A stretch of 31,529 nucleotides of DNA from a virus, in IMG/VR virus record IMGVR_UViG_3300032116_000877, positions 1 to 31,529 of that record; one strand, 5' to 3'. Both the position numbers and the translations under genes were made by a program. Below the pieces are notes generated by a model. The model was not told the origin of the DNA, made no database searches, and was given only the letters and a program-made list of their open reading frames with translations. Positions 23,207 through 29,218 of this stretch are shown piece by piece (position 1 is the stretch's first letter; every line of letters starts with the position of its first letter).

Positions 23207-23609
23207 AGTCGAACTGGATATGGCGCGGCGCCGTCAGCCCATCAGCTTCGGGCTATTTGACATTCAGGAAAAGGCCAGAGCCTCGGACCCTGCCTCCTCG
23301 CACAACGCGGCAGACGCTATCCTGCCGCGCTCGGGGACCGCAAAGGCCAGACTGCTCGAGGCGCACTACGTCCACTCCGAGGGGCTAACCGACCGAGAGG
23401 CGGCAGAGTGGGCGGGACTCAACCTGCGGTCGGAGTACGCCACGCGCTGTTCGGAGTTGGTGCGGTCTGGCTTGCTGTGCGATACGGACGAGACGCGCCA
23501 AGACCCTGACACGAAGGCCGACCGCATGGTCCGCCGCATTACCGCGAAGGGTGAGCAGTTGATGGCCCGTGAACCCCAACCTGCCCGACTGGGCCGGAGT
23601 GCCATATGA
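23199..23609 (+). CDS. Winged-helix DNA-binding protein
   Basis: The product has 136 residues from ATG 23199, which overlaps the previous gene by eight bases. RSGTAKARLLEAHYVHSEGLTDREAAEWAG gives the first helices. LNLRSEYATRCSELVRSGLLCDTDETR gives the recognition helix and wing, followed by a hydrophobic strand (DRMVRRITAKGEQLM). This is the common phage winged-helix pattern of MarR/PadR-like proteins found next to SSB and nuclease genes. It could act in transcription control or in loading replication proteins. Confidence 0.65.
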   Translation: MDEVELDMARRRQPISFGLFDIQEKARASDPASSHNAADAILPRSGTAKARLLEAHYVHSEGLTDREAAEWAGLNLRSEYATRCSELVRSGLLCDTDETRQDPDTKADRMVRRITAKGEQLMAREPQPARLGRSAI

Positions 23610-23782
23610 AGCGATGCAAGGAGGAAGACCGCAAGACCATCGCGGATTTGCAAGTTGACGAGCCGACGGTTGAGTGGCGCGACCAGTTCCGAGGAAACCG
23701 CATAGAGCATCGCTTTTACCCGCACCACTACGCACGGGTGCTGGTTGCCAAAGGCACGCGGCAGGGGTGGTCGCATGACTGA
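23606..23782 (+). CDS. Very small hypothetical protein, 58 aa
   Basis: ATG 23606 overlaps the previous stop by four bases (ATGA), and the gene overlaps the next one by eight. The product is basic with a Trp/His-rich middle (MKRCKEEDRKTIADLQVDEP, RNRIEHRFYPHHYARVLVAKG). Tight coupling on both sides and absence of any alternative reading make it a likely real gene. No family is recognised. Confidence 0.5.
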   Translation: MKRCKEEDRKTIADLQVDEPTVEWRDQFRGNRIEHRFYPHHYARVLVAKGTRQGWSHD

Positions 23783-24350
23783 CCCGATGTTCTTTGAATA
23801 TCGCGGCGTGCCGGTGCATCAGAATGGCTACGTGGCAGATGTCTTCCGGGCGCTGTTCCGCACGTTCAAGCCCGTCAAGGTGCTAGAGATTGGCACGGCA
23901 GATGGTGGGCTGACCATCCTGATTCGCGACTTGCTTGACGAGGCTGGCTTGAAGGCGACGGACCTCTGGACCTGTGACCCGGCGGTAAGAGACAGGCCTC
24001 ACCTCATGCAACCCGGCATCATGTATTACGGCGTGGACGCGCTGAACTCAACGGTGTTGGAGTACCACGTCAAGTACGCGGAAGGCCCTGCCCTTGTCCT
24101 CTGCGACGGAGGGAACAAGCCCGCCGAGTTCAACCGCTATGCCAAGTTCCTGCGGTCAGGCGATGTCATCATGGCGCACGATTACGCACCGACGCACGAC
24201 TATTTCTACAATCAGATGCACGGCACGCATTGGAACTGGTGGGAGATACAAGACTCCGAGATTGCCGACGCCTGTGCGCGATACAAGCTAGAGCCGTTTA
24301 TGCAAGACGAGTTTCAGAGGGTGGCGTGGGCGTGTCGGAGGAAGGCGTGA
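23775..24350 (+). CDS. Class I SAM-dependent methyltransferase-like protein
   Basis: The product has 191 residues from ATG 23775. PVKVLEIGTADGGLTILIRD is motif I of the Rossmann methyltransferase fold (E-x-G-x-x-x-G). LWTCDPA is the acidic end of strand 2. GPALVLCDGGNKPAEF and GDVIMAHDYAPTHDY are motifs around strands 4 and 5. The overall pattern, with a D-G-G and a late H-D, is close to the cephalosporin-hydroxylase / TylF-like group, whose members modify small molecules or sugars. DNA methylation is less likely, because no DPPY- or PCQ-type motif is present. Partner genes could be the glycosyltransferases. Confidence 0.65.
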   Translation: MTDPMFFEYRGVPVHQNGYVADVFRALFRTFKPVKVLEIGTADGGLTILIRDLLDEAGLKATDLWTCDPAVRDRPHLMQPGIMYYGVDALNSTVLEYHVKYAEGPALVLCDGGNKPAEFNRYAKFLRSGDVIMAHDYAPTHDYFYNQMHGTHWNWWEIQDSEIADACARYKLEPFMQDEFQRVAWACRRKA

Positions 24351-24715
24351 AGCGGACCCCGCTCAAGCGCAAGACGCGCCTGACCAGCAACGCCAAGCCA
24401 AAGGCACGGAAGCGCATCAAGGCCAAGCCGCGCTCGGGCATTGAGTTTCAGCGAGTGTATGGGTCCAAGCGTCGGGTCGAGTTCATCAACAGCTTGCCCT
24501 GTATGGTCTGTGCCAAGCGCCCGAGCGAGAACGCGCATATCAAGTCGGGCGGCATGGGGCGCAAGGCGGACTACCGCGAAATCATCCCGCTCTGTCCGTC
24601 GTGCCACCGCAAACAACATCAGCACGGCTGGAAGGCGTTAGGGCTGGACCCGCATATGCTTGAAGGGATGGCCTACAACACCCAATGGCTCTGGGCCACG
24701 CGGACGGACGGCTAA
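24347..24715 (+). CDS. HNH-type nuclease-like protein
   Basis: The product has 122 residues from a GTGA start overlap. The first 35 residues are very basic (KRTPLKRKTRLTSNAKPKARKR), fitting DNA binding. CMVC (Cys52, Cys55), SENAHIKSGG (His64), LCPSCHRKQHQHG (Cys83, Cys86, His87, His91, His93) resemble the zinc-bearing HNH variants of phage recombination or RecA-stimulated nucleases (DUF968/Ref-like). It probably nicks or cleaves DNA during recombination. The exact family is not certain. Confidence 0.6.
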   Translation: MKRTPLKRKTRLTSNAKPKARKRIKAKPRSGIEFQRVYGSKRRVEFINSLPCMVCAKRPSENAHIKSGGMGRKADYREIIPLCPSCHRKQHQHGWKALGLDPHMLEGMAYNTQWLWATRTDG

Positions 24716-24761
24716 TGGGCAACAGGCTACCAGTTAGGCCGTTCATCCCTGCATAACCGGT

Positions 24762-25088
24762 ATGCATATGCCAGTTAGCTTTGACACCTTTTGCAAGGCC
24801 AAGCGTCTCCCGATACCCGTGGCGGAGTATCGGTTCCACCCGACCCGCAAATGGCGGATGGACTGGGCGTGGCCCGACCAGAGGGTCGCGCTTGAGATTG
24901 ACGGCGGGGTCTGGGTACGCGGGGCGCACGGGCGCGGGACCGGCATTGTGCGGGACCAAGAGAAGGGGCGGGAGGCGGCGGCATTGGGCTGGCGCATCCT
25001 GCGTTGTCAACCGAAGGAACTCTTTACCGCGTCCGTTATTGACGCACTCACCCGCGCCCTCAAGTGGCGCATCACGGAGGACGAATGA
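24762..25088 (+). CDS. Endonuclease-like protein (DUF559/Vsr-type PD-(D/E)XK)
   Basis: The product has 108 residues. ATG 24762 and ATG 24768 are both possible starts and neither has a strong ribosome site. YRFHPTRKWRMDWAWP (Asp34), VALEIDGGVW (Glu45, Asp47), DQEKGREAAALGWRILR and LFTASVI match the D ... E-x-D core and the helix of the short DUF559/very-short-patch-repair-like endonucleases that phages often carry. It may be a Holliday-junction or repair nuclease. The start region holds the palindrome GCATATGC (24764-24771), seen again at 24652 and 25319. Confidence 0.65.
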   Translation: MHMPVSFDTFCKAKRLPIPVAEYRFHPTRKWRMDWAWPDQRVALEIDGGVWVRGAHGRGTGIVRDQEKGREAAALGWRILRCQPKELFTASVIDALTRALKWRITEDE

Positions 25089-25354
25089 CCGAAGGACCGA
25101 TGACTATCTCACAGGCGGCGGAAGCGTTGGGACTCTCGCGGCAACTGATTCATGCGTGGGTCAAGAAGGGCAAGTTCAATGCGGTGCGAACGATGACCAA
25201 GCGCGGCGTTTGGCTTATCCCGCGATATGAAGTGCAGAAACTCCTCGGCTCACCGGAGTTGGCGTACTCCCTCCGTCGGCGCGGGTTGTTGCTGGGTAAA
25301 CCCAAGCGCAAGCCAGATGCATATGCAACGGATATGCAACCCGTTGCTGGGTAG
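25085..25354 (+). CDS. Helix-turn-helix protein, excisionase / MerR-like
   Basis: The product has 89 residues from an ATGA overlap. MTISQAAEALGLSRQLIHAWVKKGKFNAVRTMTKRGVWLIPRYEVQKLL is the standard excisionase-type DNA-binding domain: two helices, a wing (GVWLIPRYEV) and a helix. A basic tail, RRRGLLLGKPKRKPDA, follows. In the absence of an integrase it is likelier to be a transcription regulator than a recombination factor. The gene ends directly ahead of a promoter, and its last codons contain two near-direct copies of ATATGCAAC, which could be its operators (inference). Confidence 0.75.
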   Translation: MTEGPMTISQAAEALGLSRQLIHAWVKKGKFNAVRTMTKRGVWLIPRYEVQKLLGSPELAYSLRRRGLLLGKPKRKPDAYATDMQPVAG

Positions 25355-25366
25355 GGGTTTAGGTAT

Positions 25367-25399
25367 GGCTATTGACAGACAGGCAAAGGGCTGTATGTT
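25367..25399 (+). promoter_or_regulatory. Promoter for the large RNA element
   Basis: TTGACA (25372-25377) lies inside the 14-mer GGCTATTGACAGAC, identical to the copy at 21779. TATGTT (25394-25399) follows with a 16-base spacer. The expected start is about base 25406, one base ahead of the first stem of the RNA described next. Both the perfect repeat and the fit to the RNA boundary make this a strong promoter call. Confidence 0.7.
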
Positions 25400-25406
25400 T
25401 ATTGGC

Positions 25407-25675
25407 GTAGGGCGTGCTTGAGGGGAGAGACAGAAATCCGAGAGGTGGGAAAGCGGACGCGCAGACCGGAGCCTAAAACCGAGTGCCGAACTGAACCACA
25501 GCACAATGTGCGAACTGGTCCTCTTTAATGGGATAGGCGAAGTCTAGGGCAAACGATTACGCGGAAACGGTACGTACAGCGTGGGTAGGCCGACAAATGA
25601 ACCACGACAAGGCGAGTAGCCGACAACGGGCCGCACCGAAGCCTCGGAGACAGAAACCCCTCAAGCACGACCTAC
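25407..25675 (+). ncRNA. Candidate large structured RNA, about 270 nt
   Basis: The ends pair. GTAGG (25407-25411) pairs with CCTAC (25671-25675). After one G-A mismatch, CGTGCTTGAGGGG (25413-25425) pairs perfectly with CCCCTCAAGCACG (25657-25669), giving 18 pairs. Then comes an internal loop in which both strands carry GACAGAAA (25429-25436 and 25649-25656), then TCCGAG (25437-25442) with CTCGGA (25643-25648). Further in, GGT/ACC and GCGG/CCGC pairs continue. A side arm runs from GCCTA (25471) to TAGGC (25538) with apex GCAC-AAT-GTGC (25501-25511), and ACGC/GCGT pair at 25559/25579. The promoter start site coincides with the 5' end. It may be a free RNA, a leader of the gene at 25702, or a processed transcript. 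No known class (tmRNA, RNase P, 6S, intron) fits by eye. Confidence 0.55.
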
Positions 25676-25701
25676 AACTTACCCCGACACGGAGAATCCA
25701 G

Positions 25702-25896
25702 ATGACCTACGGCTACATCGCTCGCGCTATGCTCAAGAAGCACGGCCTTCGCTTGGCTCGCGTCAAGATTGGCGCTCGGGCGTTCCGCTATGAGTACGTC
25801 TTGCCCGCCATCAAGGGCGGCTACGATGCGCACGACATCGCCCGCGCTACGCTCTGGCACTCGGTCAACCGCGCCCTCGACCGGGTTCCCGAATGA
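25702..25896 (+). CDS. Small basic hypothetical protein, 64 aa
   Basis: I chose ATG 25702 because CGGAGA lies 7 bases upstream and the sequence from there looks protein-like. An in-frame ATG at 25597 would add 35 residues, but it has no ribosome site, lies inside the predicted RNA structure and uses unlike codons. The product is basic with strands and helices (MTYGYIARAMLKKHGLRLARVKIGARAFRYEYVL). No family is recognised. The start choice is uncertain. Confidence 0.55.
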   Translation: MTYGYIARAMLKKHGLRLARVKIGARAFRYEYVLPAIKGGYDAHDIARATLWHSVNRALDRVPE

Positions 25897-26306
25897 CCGA
25901 GTGGTACCTGATTGACAACGAAGGCAACATTACGCGGACGGCCTATGCCCGGACCAAACGGGAGGCCGCGCAGGTCTTTGGCGGACGACCGGGGACGGTC
26001 ATTTCGGCCTTGTCGTGGAAGCACGACTACCACCGGTGGGCGCCGGTACGCACGGTCACCTCGGACAAGGTGCAGGTGCAAGAGCGGACGGGCGGACCCA
26101 AGTTGTCTGCGGGGTTGCTTGGCACGGCACACGCGGCACAACGTCTTGGCATTACGGCGCGGCGGTTACGGCATATCACCGAACGCCTTGCAATTCAGCC
26201 CGAGCGAGTTGCGTATGGGTCGCGGGAGATTTATGCCTATACGGTCTCGCAGGTCGAAGCAATTCGTCAGCGTATCACCTCATCTTTCGGAGGCACAGAT
26301 GATTGA
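25893..26306 (+). CDS. DNA-binding protein with MerR-like helix-turn-helix
   Basis: The product has 137 residues and an ATGA overlap. The N-terminal 55 residues form a beta-rich domain (WYLIDNEGNITRTAYARTKREAAQVF, VISALSWKHDYHRW) of unknown family. From about 75, GLLGTAHAAQRLGITARRLRHITERLAIQPERVAYGSREIYAYTVSQVEAIR is a MerR/excisionase-type helix-turn-helix with wing. It may regulate the neighbouring promoter or package or replicate DNA. Confidence 0.6.
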   Translation: MTEWYLIDNEGNITRTAYARTKREAAQVFGGRPGTVISALSWKHDYHRWAPVRTVTSDKVQVQERTGGPKLSAGLLGTAHAAQRLGITARRLRHITERLAIQPERVAYGSREIYAYTVSQVEAIRQRITSSFGGTDD

Positions 26307-26490
26307 GACGGTACTTATCGCAGGGATTGTTGGCGCGGCGGTCGGCGTTATCGTTGCCAAGCTCTACGTTGCCAGCCAAGTAGAGGACCGGTACACGGAC
26401 GCTTACGAGGAAGGCTGGTCTAACGGTTACGATGTCGGGCTTCGGGCCGAGCGGCCCAAGCGGACGCGAAAGCCAAAGGAGGACCAATGA
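26299..26490 (+). CDS. Small single-pass membrane protein
   Basis: The product has 63 residues. GGAGG is well placed before ATG 26299. Residues about 4-25 are hydrophobic (VLIAGIVGAAVGVIVAKLYVA), giving one membrane helix. The cytoplasmic part has YTDAYEEGWSNGYDVGL, a repeat of 'Y/W-x-x-(A/G)-Y' type, and a basic end. Such small phage membrane proteins can act in superinfection exclusion or membrane remodelling. The role here is not known. Confidence 0.65.
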   Translation: MIETVLIAGIVGAAVGVIVAKLYVASQVEDRYTDAYEEGWSNGYDVGLRAERPKRTRKPKEDQ

Positions 26491-26606
26491 TAATCCGTTG
26501 CCCGGTCTGCGACGATGGACGGACGGACCTTGCCGCCATCAAGACCCACAACATCCTCTGCGCCGAGTTTGGCGAGCGGTCCTACCCGGCGCCGGTCTAT
26601 GCGTAA
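26487..26606 (+). CDS. Mini zinc-finger protein, 39 aa
   Basis: ATG 26487 follows AAAGGAGG, the best ribosome site of this block, and overlaps the previous stop by four bases. The protein reads MIIRCPVCDDGRTDLAAIKT then HNILCAEFG. Cys5, Cys8, His21 and Cys25 form a C-x2-C-x12-H-x3-C zinc site. The very small size and strong translation signal suggest a real regulatory or host-inhibiting peptide; the function is unknown. Confidence 0.6.
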   Translation: MIIRCPVCDDGRTDLAAIKTHNILCAEFGERSYPAPVYA

Positions 26607-26724
26607 GTCACTCGACATCGCCGCGACGGTTGCCCTGCTCCTCTGCACGATTCCGCTCGTTCTCTTGCTTGCTCTCACGCGCATCCCAGCGAACTACCTG
26701 AAGCGACGGAACTATGGCAGGTGA
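26599..26724 (+). CDS. Mini membrane protein, 41 aa
   Basis: ATG 26599 lies eight bases inside the preceding gene. The product is one hydrophobic helix (LDIAATVALLLCTIPLVLLLALTRIP) with basic ends (MRKS and LKRRNYGR), fitting a single-pass inner-membrane peptide. It could be a second small holin or antiholin, or an exclusion peptide, but nothing beyond the topology supports a function. Confidence 0.55.
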   Translation: MRKSLDIAATVALLLCTIPLVLLLALTRIPANYLKRRNYGR

Positions 26725-26881
26725 CTTTGACATCGGCCCAGCCGACTACGAGGCAGATATGAGCGAGAACGGCAAAGGCGATAGCCCTCGGCCTATTGTC
26801 ATTGACGCGGAGACGTACAAGAAGAACTGGGAGCAGACGTTCCCGAAGCCGCCCGAGACGTTGGGAGACCCCGAGGAATGA
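26714..26881 (+). CDS. Small acidic hypothetical protein, 55 aa
   Basis: ATG 26714 overlaps the previous gene by 11 bases and the next by four (ATGA). The product is acidic and hydrophilic (GDFDIGPADYEADMSENGKGD, VIDAETYKKNWEQTFPKPPE). No cysteine pairs or membrane segment are seen. I call it because both overlaps are of the type used throughout this genome. Confidence 0.45.
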   Translation: MAGDFDIGPADYEADMSENGKGDSPRPIVIDAETYKKNWEQTFPKPPETLGDPEE

Positions 26882-27504
26882 CAATCCGCGCCTCGGTCCT
26901 CATCGCCTCACATCGTCAGCAGTTCCTCCCGCGAGCGATTGCCTCGGTGTTCGCCCAGACGTTGCCAAAGCACGAACTCCAACTGCTTGTCAACTACTCC
27001 GCCGAACCCGCGCTGTTCCTGACCAACTGGAACGACCTCTGCTCCATTGCCAAAGGCGAGTACGTCTGCATCTTGGGCGACGATGACACGATGGAACCCG
27101 CGTATATCCAAACTTGTATATCGGCTCTTGACGCATCAGGCGCGGACATCGCCTACACGAACGTGCAAGGCATCGACGCGCACGGCTACAAGACCGGCAT
27201 CTACGAACCACCCTCCGTCATCACGCTCGAGACGATGCGCGGCGGCAACAAGATATGGTCTAGCTCCATCGTCAGGCGCGAGCTTTGGCAACGCATCGGC
27301 GGCTACGATATGCCCATCCCCTACGTCCACGACTACGACTTCTGGGTGCGTTGCTTGCAAGCCGGTGCCAAGACGGAATACGTCCCCATCATCGGTTGGA
27401 ACCACTACGCACACAACGAAGGCCGCGTCACCACGACCTCTGACAAGACGGAAGCGTGGGCCGCGTTCGATGCCAAGCACCCCGGCTTCCGATTGACGCG
27501 CTGA
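26878..27504 (+). CDS. Glycosyltransferase family 2
   Basis: This 208-residue protein shows the GT-A pattern. RASVLIASHRQQFLPRAIASVFAQTL is the first strand and helix of GT2 enzymes. EYVCILGDDDTMEPAYI carries the metal-binding D-D-D. GNKIWSSSIVRRELWQRIGGY and PYVHDYDFWVRCLQ supply the acceptor-side E/D-D region (H-D-Y-D-F-W). The protein is short and has no membrane helices, so it is a soluble enzyme. The third glycosyltransferase in the window, it differs in fold from the other two. Its acceptor could be DNA bases, virion protein or host glycan. Confidence 0.85.
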   Translation: MTIRASVLIASHRQQFLPRAIASVFAQTLPKHELQLLVNYSAEPALFLTNWNDLCSIAKGEYVCILGDDDTMEPAYIQTCISALDASGADIAYTNVQGIDAHGYKTGIYEPPSVITLETMRGGNKIWSSSIVRRELWQRIGGYDMPIPYVHDYDFWVRCLQAGAKTEYVPIIGWNHYAHNEGRVTTTSDKTEAWAAFDAKHPGFRLTR

Positions 27505-27527
27505 CGCGTTATAGTAACTTTGATAAT

Positions 27528-27812
27528 ATGCCATTCCCGAAAGGACAGCCCAGACCGCCCAACGCGGGACGCAAGAAAGGCACGCCCAACAAGGCGACCA
27601 AGACCATCCGCGAGGCGTGGATTGAGGCGTTTAATCTCGTCAACGAAGCCATCCCGTTGCACGAATGGGGCGCACAGAACCCCGAGAAGTTCTACCCGCT
27701 CGCCACCAAGCTCATCCCGATTGACGTGACCTCTGGCGACAAGCCGCTCGCCCCATCCTCTATTCGCGTAGAACTGGTAGCCGCCAATGCCGATGCCGAC
27801 CCCGAATCCTGA
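27528..27812 (+). CDS. terS: Small terminase subunit-like protein
   Basis: The product has 94 residues. ATG 27528 has no Shine-Dalgarno but is preceded by an AT-rich TTTGATAAT. GRKKGTPNKATKTIREAWIEAFNLVNEA is the usual 'GR.KG..NK.t...re.i..af' N-terminus of phage small terminase and related proteins. PEKFYPLATKLIPIDV matches the 'P..fl.l..kllP' helix that follows. It should recognise the packaging start site and recruit the large subunit. It precedes the large terminase by one small gene, in the normal order. It is short for the family. Confidence 0.65.
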   Translation: MPFPKGQPRPPNAGRKKGTPNKATKTIREAWIEAFNLVNEAIPLHEWGAQNPEKFYPLATKLIPIDVTSGDKPLAPSSIRVELVAANADADPES

Positions 27813-27954
27813 CGAAAGCAAGGACGACTTCATCGCTCGGTGCCTTGCCAACCCGACGATGAACAGCGAGTACCCTGACAATGCGCAACGCTACGCGGTC
27901 TGCCAAGCGCAATGGTCGGAGAACCGCGAAGGCAAGTTCAGCCCCAAAGTGTGA
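27787..27954 (+). CDS. Small protein with phage 'F-x-x-C ... Y-P-D ... A-x-C ... W' motif
   Basis: The product has 55 residues. ATG 27787 (or 27793) lies within the small terminase gene. DDFIARCLANPTMNSEYPDN and AQRYAVCQAQW form a pattern frequently found as a short domain in phage head proteins such as protease, portal or scaffold (F-x-x-R-C ... Y-P-D ... Q-R-x-A-V-C-x-x-Q-W). The two cysteines could form a disulphide or metal site. Here it stands as a free-standing protein between terminase subunits. It overlaps the large terminase start by four bases. Confidence 0.6.
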   Translation: MPMPTPNPDESKDDFIARCLANPTMNSEYPDNAQRYAVCQAQWSENREGKFSPKV

Positions 27955-29150
27955 CGGCCCTCCACGTCCCAACCCCCAAAGCGTTTGGGTTCCTTTACAC
28001 GCCAACCCTCGGGGGCGTCCGCTACCGCGTGGCCTTTGGCGGTCGAGGCTCTGCCAAGTCATGGCAGTTCGCCCGCGCCTTGCTCGTCCACGGCCTGTCC
28101 CAGCCCCTCCGCATCCTCTGTGCGCGTGAGTACCAAGCGAGCATCCGAGACTCGGTGCATCGGGTCTTGGCTGACCAAGTGACGCGGCTAGAGCTTGACA
28201 ACTTCTACACCGTGCAAGAGTCGGCTATCCTCGGAGCCAATGGGACCGAGTTCTTGTTCAAAGGCCTTCGGCGCGACATCTCTCAAATCAAATCGACGGA
28301 AGGCATCGACCTCTGCTGGGTCGAGGAAGCCGAAGCGGTCTCGGACTCAAGCTGGCGCACGCTGATTCCCACTATCCGCAAGAATGGCTCGGAGATTTGG
28401 GTGACGTTTAACCCAGCCCTTGAATCGGACGCGACCTACCAACGGTTCATTGCCAACCCACCAGAGCGTTCGGTTATCCGTAAAGTCTCGTACACAGATA
28501 ACCCGTGGTTCCCCGAGGTCTTAAAGCTCGAAGCCGACTCGCTCCTCAAGGCCGACCCCGAAGCTCACGCGCACGTCTGGGGCGGTCAGCCGTGGTCCCG
28601 GTCGGACGCGCAGGTCTTGTCAGGCAAGTGGCGCGTGATGGATTTTGAGCCGGGTGCCAATTGGCAGGGACCGTACTTCGGCGCGGACTGGGGCTTTGCG
28701 CGGGACGCAACGGCCCTTGTCAAGTGCTATACCTACGACAACACGCTCTACATAGCGGAGGAGGCGGGCGGTATCCAATTGGATACAGATGACACGGCAC
28801 GCGCCTTTGACACGGTATCCGACTCACGTAAGTACGTCATCCGTGCTGACTCTGCTCGGCCCGAGACTATCGCGGAGATGAAGAAGCGGGGCTTCCGTAC
28901 CGAGGCCGCGCCCAAGTGGTCGGGGTCCGTGCAGGACGGTATTCAGCACCTGCGCTCCTATCAGTCCATTGTCATCCACCCACGGTGCAGACGCGCTATT
29001 GAGGAGGCGCGGCTCTGGCGATACAAGACGGACGCTCGCACCGACGAGGTATTGCCTCATCTGGTGTCGGGCAACGACCACGTTTGGGACGCGGTGCGGT
29101 ATGCGTTATCCCCGCTTATCAAGAAGGGGCCGTCGGTGTTTGTGGTGTAA
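27951..29150 (+). CDS. terL: Large terminase subunit (ATPase and nuclease)
   Basis: I chose GTG 27951, four bases inside the previous gene, giving 399 residues. FGGRGSAKSW (about residues 29-38) is the Walker A loop. LCWVEEAEAV contains the Walker B acidic pair (Glu125 and Glu126 near the strand end). TFNPALESDATYQRF is coupling motif III. In the nuclease half, GADWGFARDAT (Asp246) and DSARPETIAEMKKRG are RNase-H-like acidic positions, and GNDHVWDAVRYAL closes the site with further Asp residues. This is a complete phage_terminase_3-type motor that packages DNA into proheads. Confidence 0.95.
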   Translation: MTALHVPTPKAFGFLYTPTLGGVRYRVAFGGRGSAKSWQFARALLVHGLSQPLRILCAREYQASIRDSVHRVLADQVTRLELDNFYTVQESAILGANGTEFLFKGLRRDISQIKSTEGIDLCWVEEAEAVSDSSWRTLIPTIRKNGSEIWVTFNPALESDATYQRFIANPPERSVIRKVSYTDNPWFPEVLKLEADSLLKADPEAHAHVWGGQPWSRSDAQVLSGKWRVMDFEPGANWQGPYFGADWGFARDATALVKCYTYDNTLYIAEEAGGIQLDTDDTARAFDTVSDSRKYVIRADSARPETIAEMKKRGFRTEAAPKWSGSVQDGIQHLRSYQSIVIHPRCRRAIEEARLWRYKTDARTDEVLPHLVSGNDHVWDAVRYALSPLIKKGPSVFVV

Positions 29151-29173
29151 GGGGTTGCGCGGTTGCTTGCTTT

Positions 29174-29208
29174 CGCGTTAGTGTTGTGCGTGGCAGACTC
29201 CTAACGCG
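29174..29208 (+). repeat. 8-bp inverted repeat between terminase and portal genes
   Basis: CGCGTTAG (29174-29181) and CTAACGCG (29201-29208) are perfectly complementary with a 19-base interval (TGTTGTGCGTGGCAGACTC). They lie in a 68-base gap and end 10 bases before the likely portal start. It could be a hairpin that lowers terminase read-through, a translational element of the portal, or a small-terminase binding or packaging site. Confidence 0.55.
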
Positions 29209-29218
29209 GGGCCATCAT

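Noticed and set aside
23775-24350. DNA methyltransferase protecting phage DNA
   Set aside because: Motif I is present but the DPPY/NPPY or PCQ catalytic motifs of DNA methyltransferases are not; the pattern fits small-molecule or sugar methyltransferases better.
25085-25354. Excisionase indicating a temperate phage
   Set aside because: The helix-turn-helix fits, but no integrase, attachment site or repressor cassette is visible anywhere in the window.
25407-25675. Invertible DNA segment flanked by 13-bp inverted repeats with asymmetric cores
   Set aside because: No recombinase gene is present, the repeat pairs fit nested RNA helices better, and the promoter start coincides with the 5' arm.
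25407-25675. tmRNA, RNase P RNA, 6S RNA or group I intron
   Set aside because: I looked for the tRNA-like ends, the conserved RNase P core and intron guanosine-site motifs and did not find them; short resemblances such as GACAGAAAC are not enough.
27510-27527. Promoter -10 elements TATAGT or GATAAT before the small terminase gene
   Set aside because: No -35 lies at a suitable distance; the AT-rich stretch may simply aid translation start.
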